Below are positions 8,985-18,233 of a DNA stretch of 64,000 nt, in pieces. This stretch comes from Polynucleobacter sp. MWH-Aus1W21 (GTDB taxonomy: Bacteria > Pseudomonadota > Gammaproteobacteria > Burkholderiales > Burkholderiaceae). A program made the position numbers and the translations under genes. Below the pieces are notes generated by a model. That model was not told the DNA's origin. It did no database searches and saw only the letters and a list, made by a program, of their open reading frames with translations. Position 1 is the stretch's first letter. Every line of letters starts with the position of its first letter. The stretch spans positions 992,001-1,056,000 of the forward strand of contig NZ_CP061287.1 in NCBI RefSeq assembly GCF_018687275.1, in the 5' to 3' direction.

Positions 8985-9734
8985 ATGGCCCTCGGAAATC
9001 CTTCAAACAAGAAATGTCACGCGCTTTTGCCAACCGCTGGCACTGGTTCACGCCTTGGCGGTGAATTGCCTAAGCAATTTCAGCAATTGGCTGGAAAGCC
9101 GATGCTTTGCTATGCAATAGAGTCTTTTTTGAATACCCCTCAAGTTGAGTCAATCTGGATTGGCGTTAGCCCCGGTTTTATTGATAACCCCATTTTGCAA
9201 ACAATTGCCAATGGCGCCAAGGGAATTCAATTTTTACCAACCGGTGGTCCAACCAGGCAAGAAACAGTCAGAAATACTTTAGCGGCAATGCTCAAAGCTG
9301 GCATTGCCGAGGATGACTGGATATTGGTTCACGATGCAGCTAGACCAGGAATCACGGCAGCGTTGATTGAGAAATTAATCAACGCAGTTCAGTTATCCAA
9401 TGCAGGAGGTATCTTGGCTGTTCCTTTGGCTGATACATTAAAGCAAGCAGATCTGGACTCAGTCATAGCAGGCAATATCCCGCGCTCTGAAAGAACTATT
9501 CCGCGCGAACATCTGTGGCAGGCGCAAACCCCTCAGATGTTTGGTTTAAAGCAGCTGCATGATTCTCTAGAAAGCGCTATTCGTCTTGAAGCTGACGTTA
9601 CTGATGAGGCTAGCGCAATTGAGTTGGCCGGTGCTAAGCCTCTACTGATAGAAGGCGCTGCTCGCAACTTTAAAGTTACTCATCCCGCTGATTGGGATTT
9701 AATGCAATTGCTCTTAAGTTCAGCTACTCGATAA
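8985..9734 (+). CDS. ispD: 2-C-methyl-D-erythritol 4-phosphate cytidylyltransferase
   Basis: IspD couples methylerythritol phosphate to CTP in the non-mevalonate isoprenoid pathway. The nucleotide-binding segment ALLPTAGTGSRLG opens the protein. HDAARPG and the C-terminal VTHPADW are also family signatures. I chose the ATG at 8985 (249 residues) because the open frame upstream runs into mfd and family members begin just before the nucleotide-binding loop. No clear ribosome binding site precedes it, which fits a leaderless message. ispF follows after 8 bases. Confidence 0.94.
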   Translation: MALGNPSNKKCHALLPTAGTGSRLGGELPKQFQQLAGKPMLCYAIESFLNTPQVESIWIGVSPGFIDNPILQTIANGAKGIQFLPTGGPTRQETVRNTLAAMLKAGIAEDDWILVHDAARPGITAALIEKLINAVQLSNAGGILAVPLADTLKQADLDSVIAGNIPRSERTIPREHLWQAQTPQMFGLKQLHDSLESAIRLEADVTDEASAIELAGAKPLLIEGAARNFKVTHPADWDLMQLLLSSATR

Positions 9735-9742
9735 AAATCAAT

Positions 9743-10246
9743 ATGACTCAAAGTACTCCCCATATTCCTCAGTTTCGTATTGGCCAGGGTTATGACGTTC
9801 ATGCCCTGGTTGTAGACCGCAAGCTCATCTTAGGTGGAGTTCACGTTCCTCACGAGAAGGGATTATTGGGGCATTCCGATGCTGATGCGTTATTGCATGC
9901 CCTCACGGATGCGTTACTAGGGGCCGCTGGTTTAAACGACATCGGGCAGCTATTTCCAGATACGGATCCCCAGTTTAAGGATATGGATAGCCGGATTTTG
10001 CTCAGAGCCGCTCTTCAAAAGGTTCAGGCTGCGGGATTCCAGATAGGTAATGTTGATGCCACCATCATTTGCCAAAAGCCTAAATTGGCTGATTTTTTGC
10101 CTGAAATGGTCCGTAATATTGCATCAGATTTGGCTGTGACCCCCAGTCACGTCAACCTCAAGGCCAAGACCAATGAATCTCTTGGGCACCTGGGTAGGGG
10201 AGAGGGCATCGCTGTCCATGCAGTAGCTTTGCTCTATAAGGCCTAA
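9743..10246 (+). CDS. ispF: 2-C-methyl-D-erythritol 2,4-cyclodiphosphate synthase
   Basis: IspF forms the cyclodiphosphate intermediate of the methylerythritol pathway. The protein is 167 residues with the metal site D18-x-H20 in GQGYDVH and H44 in LGHSDAD, plus the KAKTNE segment near the end. The frame is open upstream into the end of ispD, but the ATG at 9743 gives the normal N-terminus. It is co-transcribed with ispD. A tRNA-Leu gene follows 78 bases downstream. Confidence 0.95.
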   Translation: MTQSTPHIPQFRIGQGYDVHALVVDRKLILGGVHVPHEKGLLGHSDADALLHALTDALLGAAGLNDIGQLFPDTDPQFKDMDSRILLRAALQKVQAAGFQIGNVDATIICQKPKLADFLPEMVRNIASDLAVTPSHVNLKAKTNESLGHLGRGEGIAVHAVALLYKA

Positions 10247-10324
10247 AACAATCTCTAAAACCCTAGGCATTGTAGAATTACGGTCTTTAGAGTGAAGTCT
10301 AAGCTTGGCAGTTTGCGGATATTC

Positions 10325-10411
10325 GCGAGGATGGCGAAATTGGTAGACGCACCAGGTTTAGGTCCTGACGCCAGAAATGGTGTGGGGGTTCGAGTCCCCC
10401 TCCTCGCACCA
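10325..10411 (+). tRNA. tRNA-Leu (anticodon TAG)
   Basis: The 87-base gene has the long variable arm of a class II tRNA, the acceptor pair GCGAGGA/TCCTCGC, a TTCGAGT T-loop and an encoded CCA. The anticodon loop TTTAGGT places TAG at the centre, which reads CUA codons. Base pair 27-43 is a C-A mismatch in an otherwise regular anticodon stem. Confidence 0.95.
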
Positions 10412-10468
10412 CAAGATTGCTACTTGGCTTGGACTTCACATTTCCAGATCTTCAATTAAGAGACGAGA

Positions 10469-11806
10469 ATGGCTGTGCAGATAGAAAATTTAGGTTCACT
10501 AGACCGCAAAATGACTTTGGAATTCGCTCGTGCCGATTTGGCAAAAGCGCGTGAAGCCCGTTTGGCTAAAGTTGCTAAGACCATGAAAATGGCAGGCTTT
10601 CGCCCAGGCAAAGTTCCAAAGAACCTCGTTGAAAAACAGCACGGTATGCAAGTTGATTTCGAATTGCAATTCGATAAAGCCGCTGAAATGTTTTATGAGC
10701 TAGCCCAAAAAGAGGGCGTTGCTTTAGCTGGTCAACCACGTCTTGAGCCAAAGAGTGAGATTGATGCTGACAAGGTTGTCTTTGATGCATTCTTTGAAGT
10801 CTTGCCTGAAGTAAAAATTGGCGACTTTTCCAAGGCAGAAGTTACTAAGTATGTAACCGATATTGGTGAAGCTGAAATTGATCGCGCATTAGATGTATTG
10901 CGTAAGCAGCAAGTACATTACCACCCACGTGGTGACGCTGGCACCCATGGCGACGGCGGCTCCAATACTGCAGCGCAAAATGGTGACCAAGTGGTTATCG
11001 ATTTTGTTGGCAAAATTGATGGCGTTGAATTCGCTGGTGGTAAAGCTGAAAACTTCGAATATGTATTGGGCGAAGGTCGCATGCTACCTGAGTTTGAGGC
11101 TGCAACTTTAGGTCTTAAAAAAGGCGAAAGCAAATCATTCCCATTGAGCTTCCCAGCTGATTACCACGGTAAAGACGTTGCAGGCAAAACAGCTGAGTTC
11201 ACGATTACTGTGAAATCAGTTAACTGGCCACATTTACCAGCAGTTGATGATGCATTTGCATTGTCATTGGGTGTTACTGAAGGCGGCGTTGCAAAGATGC
11301 GCGCTGAAGTAAAAGAGAATTTAGATCGCGAAGTAAAGCGTCGTATCACTTCACTAATGAAAAACGAAGTGATGGATAAGCTCAACAGCTTGTGTGAATT
11401 AGACGTTCCTAAATCATTGGTTGCTTCAGAGCAAGAGCGCTTGGTTGAGGGTGCGCGTCAAGACCTGATGCAACGTGGTGTTCCTAATGCCAAAGATGCA
11501 CCAATTCCGGCAGAGATTTTCGCTGAGCAAGCTACGAAACGCGTTCGCCTTGGCTTGATCTTGAGCGAGTTAGTTAAAAAGCAAAACTTGGCAGCTACTG
11601 CTGATCAAATTAAAGCTGAAATTGATGAGCAGGCAGCTACTTACGAAGATCCAAAGGAAGTGGTTCGTTGGTTCTACAGCAATCCAAGTCGTTTAAAGGA
11701 TATCGAGAACCTAGTCCTTGAAGATAACGTCATCAAATACTTCACATCTCAAGCTAAAGTAAGCGATAAGGCTGTGTCATTTGAAGAACTCAGCAAGCTA
11801 AACTAA
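10469..11806 (+). CDS. tig: Trigger factor (ribosome-associated chaperone)
   Basis: Trigger factor of 445 residues. The N-terminal ribosome-binding domain holds the signature GFRPGKVPK (about residues 44-52). The middle FKBP-type prolyl isomerase domain runs from about 165 to 250 (GDQVVIDFVGKIDG), and a helical C-terminal chaperone part follows. The segment between the first two domains holds a glycine-rich stretch (about 152-168). The gene starts the quality-control block tig-clpP-clpX-lon, all on the plus strand with gaps of 30 bases up to clpX. Confidence 0.97.
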   Translation: MAVQIENLGSLDRKMTLEFARADLAKAREARLAKVAKTMKMAGFRPGKVPKNLVEKQHGMQVDFELQFDKAAEMFYELAQKEGVALAGQPRLEPKSEIDADKVVFDAFFEVLPEVKIGDFSKAEVTKYVTDIGEAEIDRALDVLRKQQVHYHPRGDAGTHGDGGSNTAAQNGDQVVIDFVGKIDGVEFAGGKAENFEYVLGEGRMLPEFEAATLGLKKGESKSFPLSFPADYHGKDVAGKTAEFTITVKSVNWPHLPAVDDAFALSLGVTEGGVAKMRAEVKENLDREVKRRITSLMKNEVMDKLNSLCELDVPKSLVASEQERLVEGARQDLMQRGVPNAKDAPIPAEIFAEQATKRVRLGLILSELVKKQNLAATADQIKAEIDEQAATYEDPKEVVRWFYSNPSRLKDIENLVLEDNVIKYFTSQAKVSDKAVSFEELSKLN

Positions 11807-11836
11807 GCAATCCATTTACCTATAAGAGGTTTCAAA

Positions 11837-12466
11837 ATGATCCACAATCATTCTCAGTCTGAAAATCTAGAGCCAAAAGGCTTGGGCTTGGTTCCTATGG
11901 TGATTGAAACCTCTGGTAGAGGTGAGCGTGCTTACGATATCTACTCTAGATTATTGCGTGAGCGCGTTGTCTTTTTGGTTGGCGAAGTAAACGACCAAAC
12001 TGCTAACTTGGTGATTGCTCAGTTACTCTTCCTTGAGAGCGAAAACCCAGATAAAGAAATTTCTCTGTACATCAACTCTCCTGGTGGATCTGTTTCTGCA
12101 GGTTTAGCGATTTACGACACTATGCAATTTATCAAGCCGCATGTAAGTACTTTGTGTATGGGTATGGCCGCAAGTATGGGCGCATTCCTATTGTGTGCTG
12201 GTGAAAAAGGAAAGCGCTATGCGCTACCGAATTCACGTGTGATGATTCATCAGCCTTTGGGTGGTGCGCGTGGCCAAGCATCTGATATTGAAATTCAAGC
12301 CCGTGAAATTTTGTACTTGCGCGAACGACTCAACAAGATTTTGTCTGACCGCACTGGTCAATCGATTGAAACAATCGCAAAAGATACCGACCGCGATAAC
12401 TTTATGTCGGCTGAGCAAGCTCGCGAGTATGGCTTGATCGACAAGGTTATCGAGAAGCGCCCTTAA
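11837..12466 (+). CDS. clpP: ATP-dependent Clp protease proteolytic subunit
   Basis: ClpP of 209 residues, the serine peptidase of the ClpXP and ClpAP machines. The catalytic residues are S113 (AASMG), H138 (MIHQP) and, by alignment with E. coli, D187. A short propeptide is likely removed. A GAGG ribosome binding site precedes the ATG. It follows tig by 30 bases and precedes clpX by 30 bases, a typical single operon. Confidence 0.97.
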   Translation: MIHNHSQSENLEPKGLGLVPMVIETSGRGERAYDIYSRLLRERVVFLVGEVNDQTANLVIAQLLFLESENPDKEISLYINSPGGSVSAGLAIYDTMQFIKPHVSTLCMGMAASMGAFLLCAGEKGKRYALPNSRVMIHQPLGGARGQASDIEIQAREILYLRERLNKILSDRTGQSIETIAKDTDRDNFMSAEQAREYGLIDKVIEKRP

Positions 12467-12496
12467 TTTTCTTATTCATTATTTACAGAGCCCATT

Positions 12497-13858
12497 TTGA
12501 GCGATTCAAATACAACTAATTCACCAGATAAAGTTCTGTATTGTTCTTTTTGCGGCAAGAGCCAGCACGAAGTTAAAAAACTCATTGCTGGCCCATCTGT
12601 ATTTATCTGTGATGAGTGCATTGATCTTTGCACCGACATTATTCAAGAAGAAATTGCCAAGCTTCCAAAGGAAGAGGGCGATGATTCTTTGCCAACTCCA
12701 CATCAAATTCGTGAAAACCTAGATCAATACGTTATTGGTCAAGATCATGCTAAGAAAACACTCGCGGTTGCTGTCTATAACCACTACAAGCGCTTGCAGT
12801 ATTTACCTAAGCCAAAAAAAGAGAAGTTAGATAAAGATGGCAAGCCGGTAGAGGGCTCAGATAAAAAAGAGTCCAAGGTTCCGGCTAAGGCAATGGTAGA
12901 TGGCGTAGAACTTGCTAAAAGCAATATTCTATTAATTGGCCCTACTGGCTCAGGCAAGACTCTTTTAGCGCAGACTTTAGCTCGCATGTTGGATGTCCCA
13001 TTTGTGATGGCTGACGCAACAACCTTAACTGAAGCTGGTTATGTTGGTGAAGACGTTGAAAATATTATTCAAAAGCTTTTGCAAGCATGCGACTACAACG
13101 TAGAAAAAGCGCAACGCGGTATTGTTTACATTGATGAGATCGATAAGATTTCTCGTAAATCCGATAACCCATCCATCACTCGTGATGTATCAGGTGAAGG
13201 TGTTCAACAGGCATTATTAAAGCTTGTTGAAGGCACTATGGCTTCTGTTCCGCCACAAGGCGGTCGCAAGCATCCCAATCAAGATTTCTTGCAAGTAGAT
13301 ACAACGAATATTTTGTTTATCTGCGGCGGCGCCTTTGATGGACTCGAGAAAGTTATCCAGCAACGCACTGCTAAAACCGGCATCGGTTTTAATGCCACCG
13401 TTCCAGGTAAAGATGATCGCGGCGTAAGCGACCTATTAATTGAAGTTGAGCCAGAGGACTTAATTAAGTTTGGCTTGATTCCGGAGTTAATTGGTCGTCT
13501 GCCGGTTGTGGCTACTTTGGCCCAATTGGATGAGGAGGCTTTAATTCAGATTCTGACTGAGCCTAAAAACGCTTTGGTTAAACAATATCAAGCACTCCTG
13601 ACTATGGAGGGCTCTGAGCTTGAAGTTCGACGTGAGGCTTTATCAGCCATTGCTAAGAAGGCAATTGCTCGTAAAACAGGGGCGCGTGGCCTGAGATCCA
13701 TCCTTGAAGGCTCTTTAATGGATGTGATGTATGACCTACCATCTCTCAAGAATGTCCAAAAAGTCGTTATCGACGAAAGCAGCATTGCTGAGGGTGGAAA
13801 ACCACTTTTGGTCTACAAACAAGATGCCGAACAGGCAGATTTGAGCAAAAAAGCCTAA
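12497..13858 (+). CDS. clpX: ATP-dependent Clp protease ATP-binding subunit ClpX (TTG start)
   Basis: A AAA+ unfoldase of 453 residues that feeds substrates to ClpP. The N-terminal zinc finger uses C16, C19, C38 and C41. Walker A is GPTGSGKT and Walker B is IVYIDEIDKI. The only start consistent with the family N-terminus is the TTG at 12497, with a weak ACAGAG site. A strong intrinsic terminator follows the gene. An unusual lysine-rich stretch (about residues 101-133) separates the first part of the AAA+ domain from Walker A, as in other betaproteobacterial ClpX. Confidence 0.96.
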   Translation: MSDSNTTNSPDKVLYCSFCGKSQHEVKKLIAGPSVFICDECIDLCTDIIQEEIAKLPKEEGDDSLPTPHQIRENLDQYVIGQDHAKKTLAVAVYNHYKRLQYLPKPKKEKLDKDGKPVEGSDKKESKVPAKAMVDGVELAKSNILLIGPTGSGKTLLAQTLARMLDVPFVMADATTLTEAGYVGEDVENIIQKLLQACDYNVEKAQRGIVYIDEIDKISRKSDNPSITRDVSGEGVQQALLKLVEGTMASVPPQGGRKHPNQDFLQVDTTNILFICGGAFDGLEKVIQQRTAKTGIGFNATVPGKDDRGVSDLLIEVEPEDLIKFGLIPELIGRLPVVATLAQLDEEALIQILTEPKNALVKQYQALLTMEGSELEVRREALSAIAKKAIARKTGARGLRSILEGSLMDVMYDLPSLKNVQKVVIDESSIAEGGKPLLVYKQDAEQADLSKKA

Positions 13859-13882
13859 ATTCTTAGGGTTTTCGCTATTTTT

Positions 13883-13904
13883 GGGGCATTTTTGCCCCTT
13901 TTTT
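13883..13904 (+). terminator. Intrinsic terminator after clpX
   Basis: The stem GGGGCA / TGCCCC with a TTTT loop is followed by six T residues. It ends the tig-clpP-clpX unit and separates it from lon. Confidence 0.88.
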
Positions 13905-13916
13905 GTCTTTTTACCC

Positions 13917-13945
13917 CTTGTTTTTCTCTAAAGCCTACCCATATA
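13917..13945 (+). promoter_or_regulatory. Candidate sigma-32 (heat shock) promoter of lon
   Basis: CTTGTTT at 13917-13923 is followed after 14 bases by CCCATATA at 13938-13945. This matches the heat-shock pattern CTTGAAA-N13/15-CCCCATnT in both elements and spacing. The -10 part sits in a small inverted repeat CTACC-N6-GGTAG (13935-13950). lon is a heat-shock gene in many proteobacteria. The leader to the lon ATG would be about 95 bases. Confidence 0.5.
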
Positions 13946-14046
13946 GGTAGTATGCTACTCATAAATAATGTCTCTATTTAGTGGTTGTTTAATAACTATC
14001 ACTATTGGAGACTTTTGAGGATTGATTACTTTGGAGGATTTGCCCT

Positions 14047-16479
14047 ATGCCTGGCCACTTATTACTACCCTCTGAACCCATTCAACTACCTTTGCTCCCA
14101 TTAAGGGATGTAGTTGTATTTCCTCACATGGTGATCCCTTTGTTTGTGGGTCGCCCTAAATCCATTAAAGCCCTCGAGGCAGCTATGGAAACTGGCAAAA
14201 ATGTCCTTTTGGTGGCCCAAAAAGCGGCTGCCAAGGATGAGCCTGTTATTGAAGATCTCTATGAGGTTGGCTGTATTGCCAATATTCTGCAGATGCTTAA
14301 GCTGCCTGATGGCACTGTAAAGGTGCTTGTTGAGGGTGTGCAGCGCGCTGAAGTTAGTCAAATTGAAGATAGTCTTGGCTACTTCAATTGTGAAGCAACA
14401 CCAACAGCTATTAACGCAATTGATGCGCATGAAACTGAAGCTTTGCGTCGCGCAATCATGGCGCAGTTCGATCAATACGTAAAACTCAACAAAAAAGTAC
14501 CTCAAGAAATTCTGTCTTCATTAGGTGGAATTGATGATCCAAGTCGCTTGGCCGATACCATTTGTGCACACTTACCAGTAAAGCTTGAGCAGAAACAGCG
14601 ATTGCTTGAAATGACGGATGTCGTACAGCGCCTAGAAAGTTTGCTCGCGGACCTCGAAAGTGAGATTGATATTCTGCAAGTGGAGAAGCGTATACGCGGA
14701 CGCGTAAAGCGCCAGATGGAAAAGAGTCAACGCGAGTACTACTTGAATGAGCAGGTTAAGGCGATTCAAAAAGAATTGGGCGAGGGCGAAGAGGGTGCTG
14801 ATCTAGAAGAGCTAGAGAAGCGCATCAAGGCTGCACGCATGCCGAAAGAGGCATTGAAGAAAGCAGAGTCTGAGCTCAAGAAATTAAAATTGATGTCCCC
14901 CATGTCTGCTGAGGCTACGGTAATTCGTAACTTCATCGACACGCTAGTGAATTTGCCTTGGAAGAAAAAAACCAAGATTAATAATGACCTCACCAATGCT
15001 GAAAAAGTATTGGATGAAGATCACTACGGTTTGGACAAGGTTAAAGAACGCATCTTGGAGTACCTCGCAGTTCAGCAGCGTGTTGATCGTGTAAAGGCGC
15101 CGATTCTTTGCTTGGTGGGTCCTCCTGGTGTTGGTAAAACATCGCTTGGTCAATCTATTGCACGTGCTACGAACAGAAAGTTTGTGCGTATGGCTTTAGG
15201 TGGCGTACGTGATGAATCAGAGATTCGTGGTCATCGCAGAACCTATATTGGCTCTATGCCCGGCAAGATTCTGACAAGTCTTACTAAGGTTGGCGTTCGC
15301 AATCCGTTATTCCTGTTGGATGAAGTTGACAAGATGGGCATGGATTTCCGTGGAGATCCAGCTAGTGCTTTGCTGGAGGTCTTGGATCCAGAGCAAAACC
15401 ATACTTTCCAGGATCACTATGTTGAGGTGGATTTTGATTTATCTGACGTCATGTTTGTGGCAACCTCAAATTCTTTGAATATTCCAGGTCCGCTATTAGA
15501 TCGTCTCGAAATTATTCGTCTGGCTGGTTATACGGAGGATGAAAAAACTAGTATTGCTGTTAATTATTTGATTCCTAAACAAATCAAAAATAATGGCTTG
15601 AAAAAAGACGAGCTCAAGATTGAAGATAGCGCTGTTCGCAACATGATTCGTTACTACACACGCGAGGCTGGTGTGCGTTCTTTAGAGCGCGAAATCAGCA
15701 AGATCTGCCGTAAGGTAGTCAAGCTCTTGCTCTTGAAGAAAGAGGCGGCTCCAGTTGTAGTTAATGCGGACAACCTAGAGAAGTTCCTTTCAGTTCGCAT
15801 GTATGACTTTGGTTTAGCCGGCAAAGAGAATCAAATTGGACAAGTAACTGGTTTGGCTTGGACCGAGGTTGGCGGAGATTTGCTCACCATTGAAGCTGCC
15901 GTGATGCCCGGTAAAGGCGTAATCACTCGCACTGGCTCCATTGGTGATGTGATGAAGGAATCGGTTGAGGCAGCTCGTACCGTTGTACGATCCAGAGCTA
16001 AGCGACTTGGTATTGCTGACGAGTCATTTGAGAAGAAGGATATTCATATCCACTTCCCGGATGGTGCAACACCTAAAGATGGTCCATCTGCTGGCATCGC
16101 GATCACAACAGCTCTGGTATCTGTATTTACTGGTATTCCAATACGATCAGACGTCGCCATGACAGGTGAAATTACTTTGCGTGGAGAGGTTCTTCCAATT
16201 GGCGGGTTGAAAGAAAAGCTTTTAGCTGCTCATCGTGGAGGTATCAAGCTAGCCTTGATCCCTGAGGAGAACGTGAAGGACCTCATCGACATTCCAGATA
16301 ACGTTAAGAATGCGATCGAGATAATTCCTGTTCGCTGGATCGATAAAGTTCTGGAGTTGGCACTAGAGCGCATGCCAGAAGCATTGCCAGATCCAACGCC
16401 AGAAGAGCTTGCCAAAAAAGTGGCGGAAGCCAGCAAGGCAAATGACAAGGGCGCAGCTGCAGACGTTCTTAAGCACTGA
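14047..16479 (+). CDS. lon: ATP-dependent protease Lon (La)
   Basis: A full-length LonA of 810 residues. The N-terminal substrate-binding domain runs to about residue 205. The AAA+ domain has Walker A GPPGVGKT (about 359-366). The C-terminal peptidase domain has the catalytic serine S681 in DGPSAG and lysine K724 in the GGLKEKL segment, 43 residues apart as in E. coli. Lon degrades misfolded and regulatory proteins in the cytoplasm. A GGAGGA site precedes the ATG. It stands alone between the clpX terminator and a long inverted repeat. Confidence 0.97.
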   Translation: MPGHLLLPSEPIQLPLLPLRDVVVFPHMVIPLFVGRPKSIKALEAAMETGKNVLLVAQKAAAKDEPVIEDLYEVGCIANILQMLKLPDGTVKVLVEGVQRAEVSQIEDSLGYFNCEATPTAINAIDAHETEALRRAIMAQFDQYVKLNKKVPQEILSSLGGIDDPSRLADTICAHLPVKLEQKQRLLEMTDVVQRLESLLADLESEIDILQVEKRIRGRVKRQMEKSQREYYLNEQVKAIQKELGEGEEGADLEELEKRIKAARMPKEALKKAESELKKLKLMSPMSAEATVIRNFIDTLVNLPWKKKTKINNDLTNAEKVLDEDHYGLDKVKERILEYLAVQQRVDRVKAPILCLVGPPGVGKTSLGQSIARATNRKFVRMALGGVRDESEIRGHRRTYIGSMPGKILTSLTKVGVRNPLFLLDEVDKMGMDFRGDPASALLEVLDPEQNHTFQDHYVEVDFDLSDVMFVATSNSLNIPGPLLDRLEIIRLAGYTEDEKTSIAVNYLIPKQIKNNGLKKDELKIEDSAVRNMIRYYTREAGVRSLEREISKICRKVVKLLLLKKEAAPVVVNADNLEKFLSVRMYDFGLAGKENQIGQVTGLAWTEVGGDLLTIEAAVMPGKGVITRTGSIGDVMKESVEAARTVVRSRAKRLGIADESFEKKDIHIHFPDGATPKDGPSAGIAITTALVSVFTGIPIRSDVAMTGEITLRGEVLPIGGLKEKLLAAHRGGIKLALIPEENVKDLIDIPDNVKNAIEIIPVRWIDKVLELALERMPEALPDPTPEELAKKVAEASKANDKGAAADVLKH

Positions 16480-16492
16480 AAATATGGCGGTT

Positions 16493-16535
16493 TTCCATTA
16501 AATTGATCCAATAGTTTGAGATCAATTTAATGGAA
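16493..16535 (+). repeat. 16-bp inverted repeat after lon
   Basis: The arms TTCCATTAAATTGATC and GATCAATTTAATGGAA pair perfectly across an 11-base loop, starting 14 bases after the lon stop. The stem is AT-rich and is followed by only TTT, so it is an atypical terminator. It may stabilise the lon mRNA 3' end or end transcription before tRNA-Val. Confidence 0.7.
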
Positions 16536-16585
16536 TTTCCCCCGAAATCCACGCTTAGGTTACAATCTCACCTTGTAATATTTTG

Positions 16586-16661
16586 GGGCGCTTAGCTCAG
16601 TTGGTAGAGCGTCTGCCTTACACGCAGAATGTCGGGAGTTCGAGCCTCTCAGCGCCCACCA
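16586..16661 (+). tRNA. tRNA-Val (anticodon TAC)
   Basis: The acceptor arms GGGCGCT and AGCGCCC pair, the T-loop is TTCGAGC, and CCA is encoded. The anticodon loop CTTACAC between TCTGC and GCAGA gives TAC, which reads GUA and GUG. One G-T pair occurs in the T stem. Confidence 0.95.
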
Positions 16662-16768
16662 AATTATTACTAGCATTACCCCCTCTAAGCCTGCTCAGGC
16701 GTTTCAATACCAAGCTCATTACCCTAGTACACTCCTAGTATTCATATTTTTTACTAGCGAACTTTTTC

Positions 16769-18232
16769 ATGTTTGATACCGTCCGTAAACACCAGCGAAT
16801 TCTGCAATTTGTATTAATGCTTTTGATTGTTCCGTCATTTGCGCTCTTTGGCATATCCAGCTATTCCGGCTTTCTAGATAAAGAAACGGATCTAGTCAAA
16901 ATTAACGGCAAATCTATTACTGCACAAGAAGTAGATACAGCAGCTAAACGTCAAGCTGAGCGAGTAGGTGGTAATGCCCAAATTGCTCAAAGTCTCCAAT
17001 TTAGACAGGCCATATTGAATGAGTTGCTGCAACAACGAATTTTAGGTTTTGCTGTTGGCGATCTTCGTTTGCAAGTAGGTAAAGAAGCTTTGGTTAAAAG
17101 CTTGCAAAACATTCCACAGATCCGCGCACTCTACAAACAAGATGGTAGTTTTGATGACGCACGTTTCAAGCAGTTGCTGGCAAGTAATGGAATGAATGAA
17201 GAGCAGTTTTATGCTAGCCAAGCATTTGATTTAAAGATTGGCCAACTGGTGAACTCAGTAGCGCGTACTGAAATCGATAACCCCAAATTATCTGAAATCA
17301 TTTCAACTCTGTATGAGACAGAGCGACAAGTGCAAGCGATGTCTTTTGATTCCAAGGACTACTTATCTAAGGTAAATCCTTCACAAGAGGAGTTGCAAGC
17401 CTTCTACACAGCAAATGCCAAGCTATTTGAGAGTCCTGAGTATGTGGATGTTGAGTACATTGTTCTTAAAGCCGATCCAAAGGAAGATGCCAAGGTATTT
17501 AGTGAAAAGGCTGATCAGTTTGCCAACATGACTTATGACCAGTCTGATAGCCTTAAGCCGGCCGCAGATAAATTGAAGCTGAATGTTCAGACTCAAAAGG
17601 GCGTAACTCGTTCTGGCGCCTCTGGTGTTGCAAAAGATCACCCGCTAGCCAATCCAAAGGTTGTTCAATCTCTTTTTGGCGATGAGGCCATTAAGAACAA
17701 GCGCAATACTGAAGCAGTGCAAACAGCCCAAGGCGTATTTGTTTCTGCTCGAGTGGTCACTTTCCATCCTGCGCAAACGCTTCCATATAAAGATGTAGCG
17801 GCGGAAGTGAAGCGTCAAGTGAGTCAGCGTTTGGCTGAGAAGCTAGCGATTAATGCTGCAGCTGATCGTTATGCTGCATTAGAAAAAGATCCTAAAAGCG
17901 CATCAGGTTTTGCTGGTCCAGTTTGGGTTTCCAGGAATAAACCTGCTAATTTAGTTGGTGGTGCGCTTGATCAGATAATGTCCATCAGCCCGGATAAATT
18001 TCCGGCCCTGGTATCGGTTAGCAACCCTGGCGTAGGAACCACCCTCTACCGAGTTGATCAATTTCGTCAACCAGCAGGTGTTGATGCCAAAGTTCATAAA
18101 GCACAAGCCCAACAAATCCAGGCTTTAGCAGCCCAGTCTGAGTTTGCAGGATTCATGGCTTACTGGCGTGATGTTGCTGGAGTGAAAGTAATCAACCCAC
18201 TGAAGCCAATGTCATCCGGTTCCGGAAGCTAG
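16769..18232 (+). CDS. ppiD: PpiD-type periplasmic folding chaperone (SurA_N / parvulin family)
   Basis: A 487-residue protein anchored by one N-terminal membrane helix (about residues 15-34) with a large periplasmic part. The SurA_N-like chaperone region (about 35-190) begins with KINGKSITAQEV. A divergent parvulin domain lies between about 225 and 370. PpiD proteins sit at the SecYEG exit and help secreted proteins fold; the parvulin domain of several is inactive and this one also looks degenerate. No ribosome binding site is obvious before the ATG. Confidence 0.85.
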   Translation: MFDTVRKHQRILQFVLMLLIVPSFALFGISSYSGFLDKETDLVKINGKSITAQEVDTAAKRQAERVGGNAQIAQSLQFRQAILNELLQQRILGFAVGDLRLQVGKEALVKSLQNIPQIRALYKQDGSFDDARFKQLLASNGMNEEQFYASQAFDLKIGQLVNSVARTEIDNPKLSEIISTLYETERQVQAMSFDSKDYLSKVNPSQEELQAFYTANAKLFESPEYVDVEYIVLKADPKEDAKVFSEKADQFANMTYDQSDSLKPAADKLKLNVQTQKGVTRSGASGVAKDHPLANPKVVQSLFGDEAIKNKRNTEAVQTAQGVFVSARVVTFHPAQTLPYKDVAAEVKRQVSQRLAEKLAINAAADRYAALEKDPKSASGFAGPVWVSRNKPANLVGGALDQIMSISPDKFPALVSVSNPGVGTTLYRVDQFRQPAGVDAKVHKAQAQQIQALAAQSEFAGFMAYWRDVAGVKVINPLKPMSSGSGS

Positions 18233-18233
18233 G

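Noticed and set aside
14101..14505. A 134-codon open frame antisense to lon
   Set aside because: It overlaps the conserved N-terminal part of lon and has no family resemblance; it is a shadow of lon codon bias.
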